From the NCBI GenBank assembly GCA_013820865.1, contig JACDHU010000132.1:1-5615 (forward strand): DNA of 5,615 nucleotides. The letters are read 5' to 3'. This document shows, piece after piece, positions 5,322-5,615 of this stretch. The DNA is from Chloroflexota bacterium. Its GTDB lineage: Bacteria; Chloroflexota; Limnocylindria; QHBO01. The first letter of the stretch is position 1. The number at the start of each line of letters is the position of its first letter. The position numbers were made by a program, and so were the translations under genes. The notes under the pieces were generated by a model, which saw nothing but the letters and a program-made list of their open reading frames with translations, did no database searches and was not told the DNA's origin.

Positions 5322-5615
5322 CTAGCCAAGCCGCGCGTTGTCGATAAGCCGGATGGCTCCGACTCGAACGGCGGCGACCAGCGTGGGGCCGTCGAAATCC
5401 GCCACCGCGACGTAGTCGACTACCAGCCCTCGCTGCGTCTCCAGGACGGCGCGCGCCGCACGAACCGCATCCTCGCTGGACCGATGCCCAGCCAGTCCAG
5501 CCTCTATCGCGCGCGGCAGCGCCAGCGCAATCGTGCGCTCGGCGGCCGAGAGGAACCGATTCCGCGACGAGAGCGCCAGGCCGTCGGCGTCGCGCACGGT
5601 CGGCACGGTCGCGAT
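5322..5615 (-). CDS. panC: Pantothenate synthetase (pantoate--beta-alanine ligase), C-terminal part
   Basis: This is the last 97 residues of a gene whose 5' part lies beyond the right edge; the stop is a TAG at 5324-5322. PanC uses ATP to condense pantoate with beta-alanine into pantothenate. The visible piece starts with the conserved VPTVRDADGLALSSRN block, in which the SSRN segment is the KMSKS-like ATP-binding loop of this nucleotidyltransferase family. FLSAAER and the helical C-terminal domain follow. It ends with VDYVAVADFDGPTLVAA and a terminal RLIDNARL, typical of the family's C-terminus (usual total length about 280 residues). No internal defect is seen. It is transcribed towards panB and probably forms a pantothenate operon with it. 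Confidence 0.95.
   Translation of the reverse strand: MATVPTVRDADGLALSSRNRFLSAAERTIALALPRAIEAGLAGHRSSEDAVRAARAVLETQRGLVVDYVAVADFDGPTLVAAVRVGAIRLIDNARLG

Noticed and set aside
5258..5329. Extension of panB to a TTG at 5329, overlapping the panC stop
   Set aside because: The added 24 residues resemble no PanB N-terminus, and a good Shine-Dalgarno lies inside this stretch just upstream of the GTG/ATG start.

Overview
This is a compact, GC-rich bacterial window (roughly two-thirds G+C by eye) with almost no intergenic space. It carries seven protein-coding genes, two of them cut by the window edges. I see no RNA genes, insertion sequences, CRISPR arrays or long repeats. The gene families (a trehalose-synthase-like GH13 enzyme, a luciferase-like flavin oxidoreductase, a four-cysteine sirtuin and a panC-panB order) fit a high-GC actinobacterium or Chloroflexota-type organism. 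No phylogenetic marker is present, so the lineage is only a guess.

Layout from left to right: (1) the last 26 residues of a probable PIN-domain/VapC-like protein on the + strand, ending at 82. (2) A minus-strand pair read right to left: a GH13 glucan- or trehalose-active enzyme (2768 to 1113), then an LLM-class flavin-dependent oxidoreductase (1116 to 148). The oxidoreductase appears to begin at a CTG that overlaps the GH13 stop codon (CTGA). (3) A 46-bp divergent gap, then a plus-strand pair: an alpha/beta hydrolase (2815-3609) whose stop overlaps the start of a Sir2-type NAD-dependent deacylase (3609-4379). (4) An 11-bp convergent gap, then a minus-strand pantothenate cluster: panC (entering from the right edge, stop at 5322) upstream of panB (5257 to 4391).

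Three two-gene transcription units are therefore suggested: GH13-LLM, hydrolase-sirtuin and panC-panB. The panC-panB unit has a well-defined role. PanB makes ketopantoate from 2-oxoisovalerate, and PanC condenses pantoate (ketopantoate after reduction) with beta-alanine to give pantothenate for coenzyme A. The GH13-LLM unit looks like cytoplasmic alpha-glucan or trehalose metabolism coupled to an oxidoreductase of unknown substrate. The hydrolase-sirtuin unit pairs a serine hydrolase of unknown substrate with a protein lysine deacylase.

This is mostly ordinary chromosomal metabolism. The points most worth a second look are the apparent non-standard CTG start coupled to a stop codon, and the GH13-LLM pairing, whose biochemical logic is not obvious. 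I found no convincing evidence of a wholly new system.
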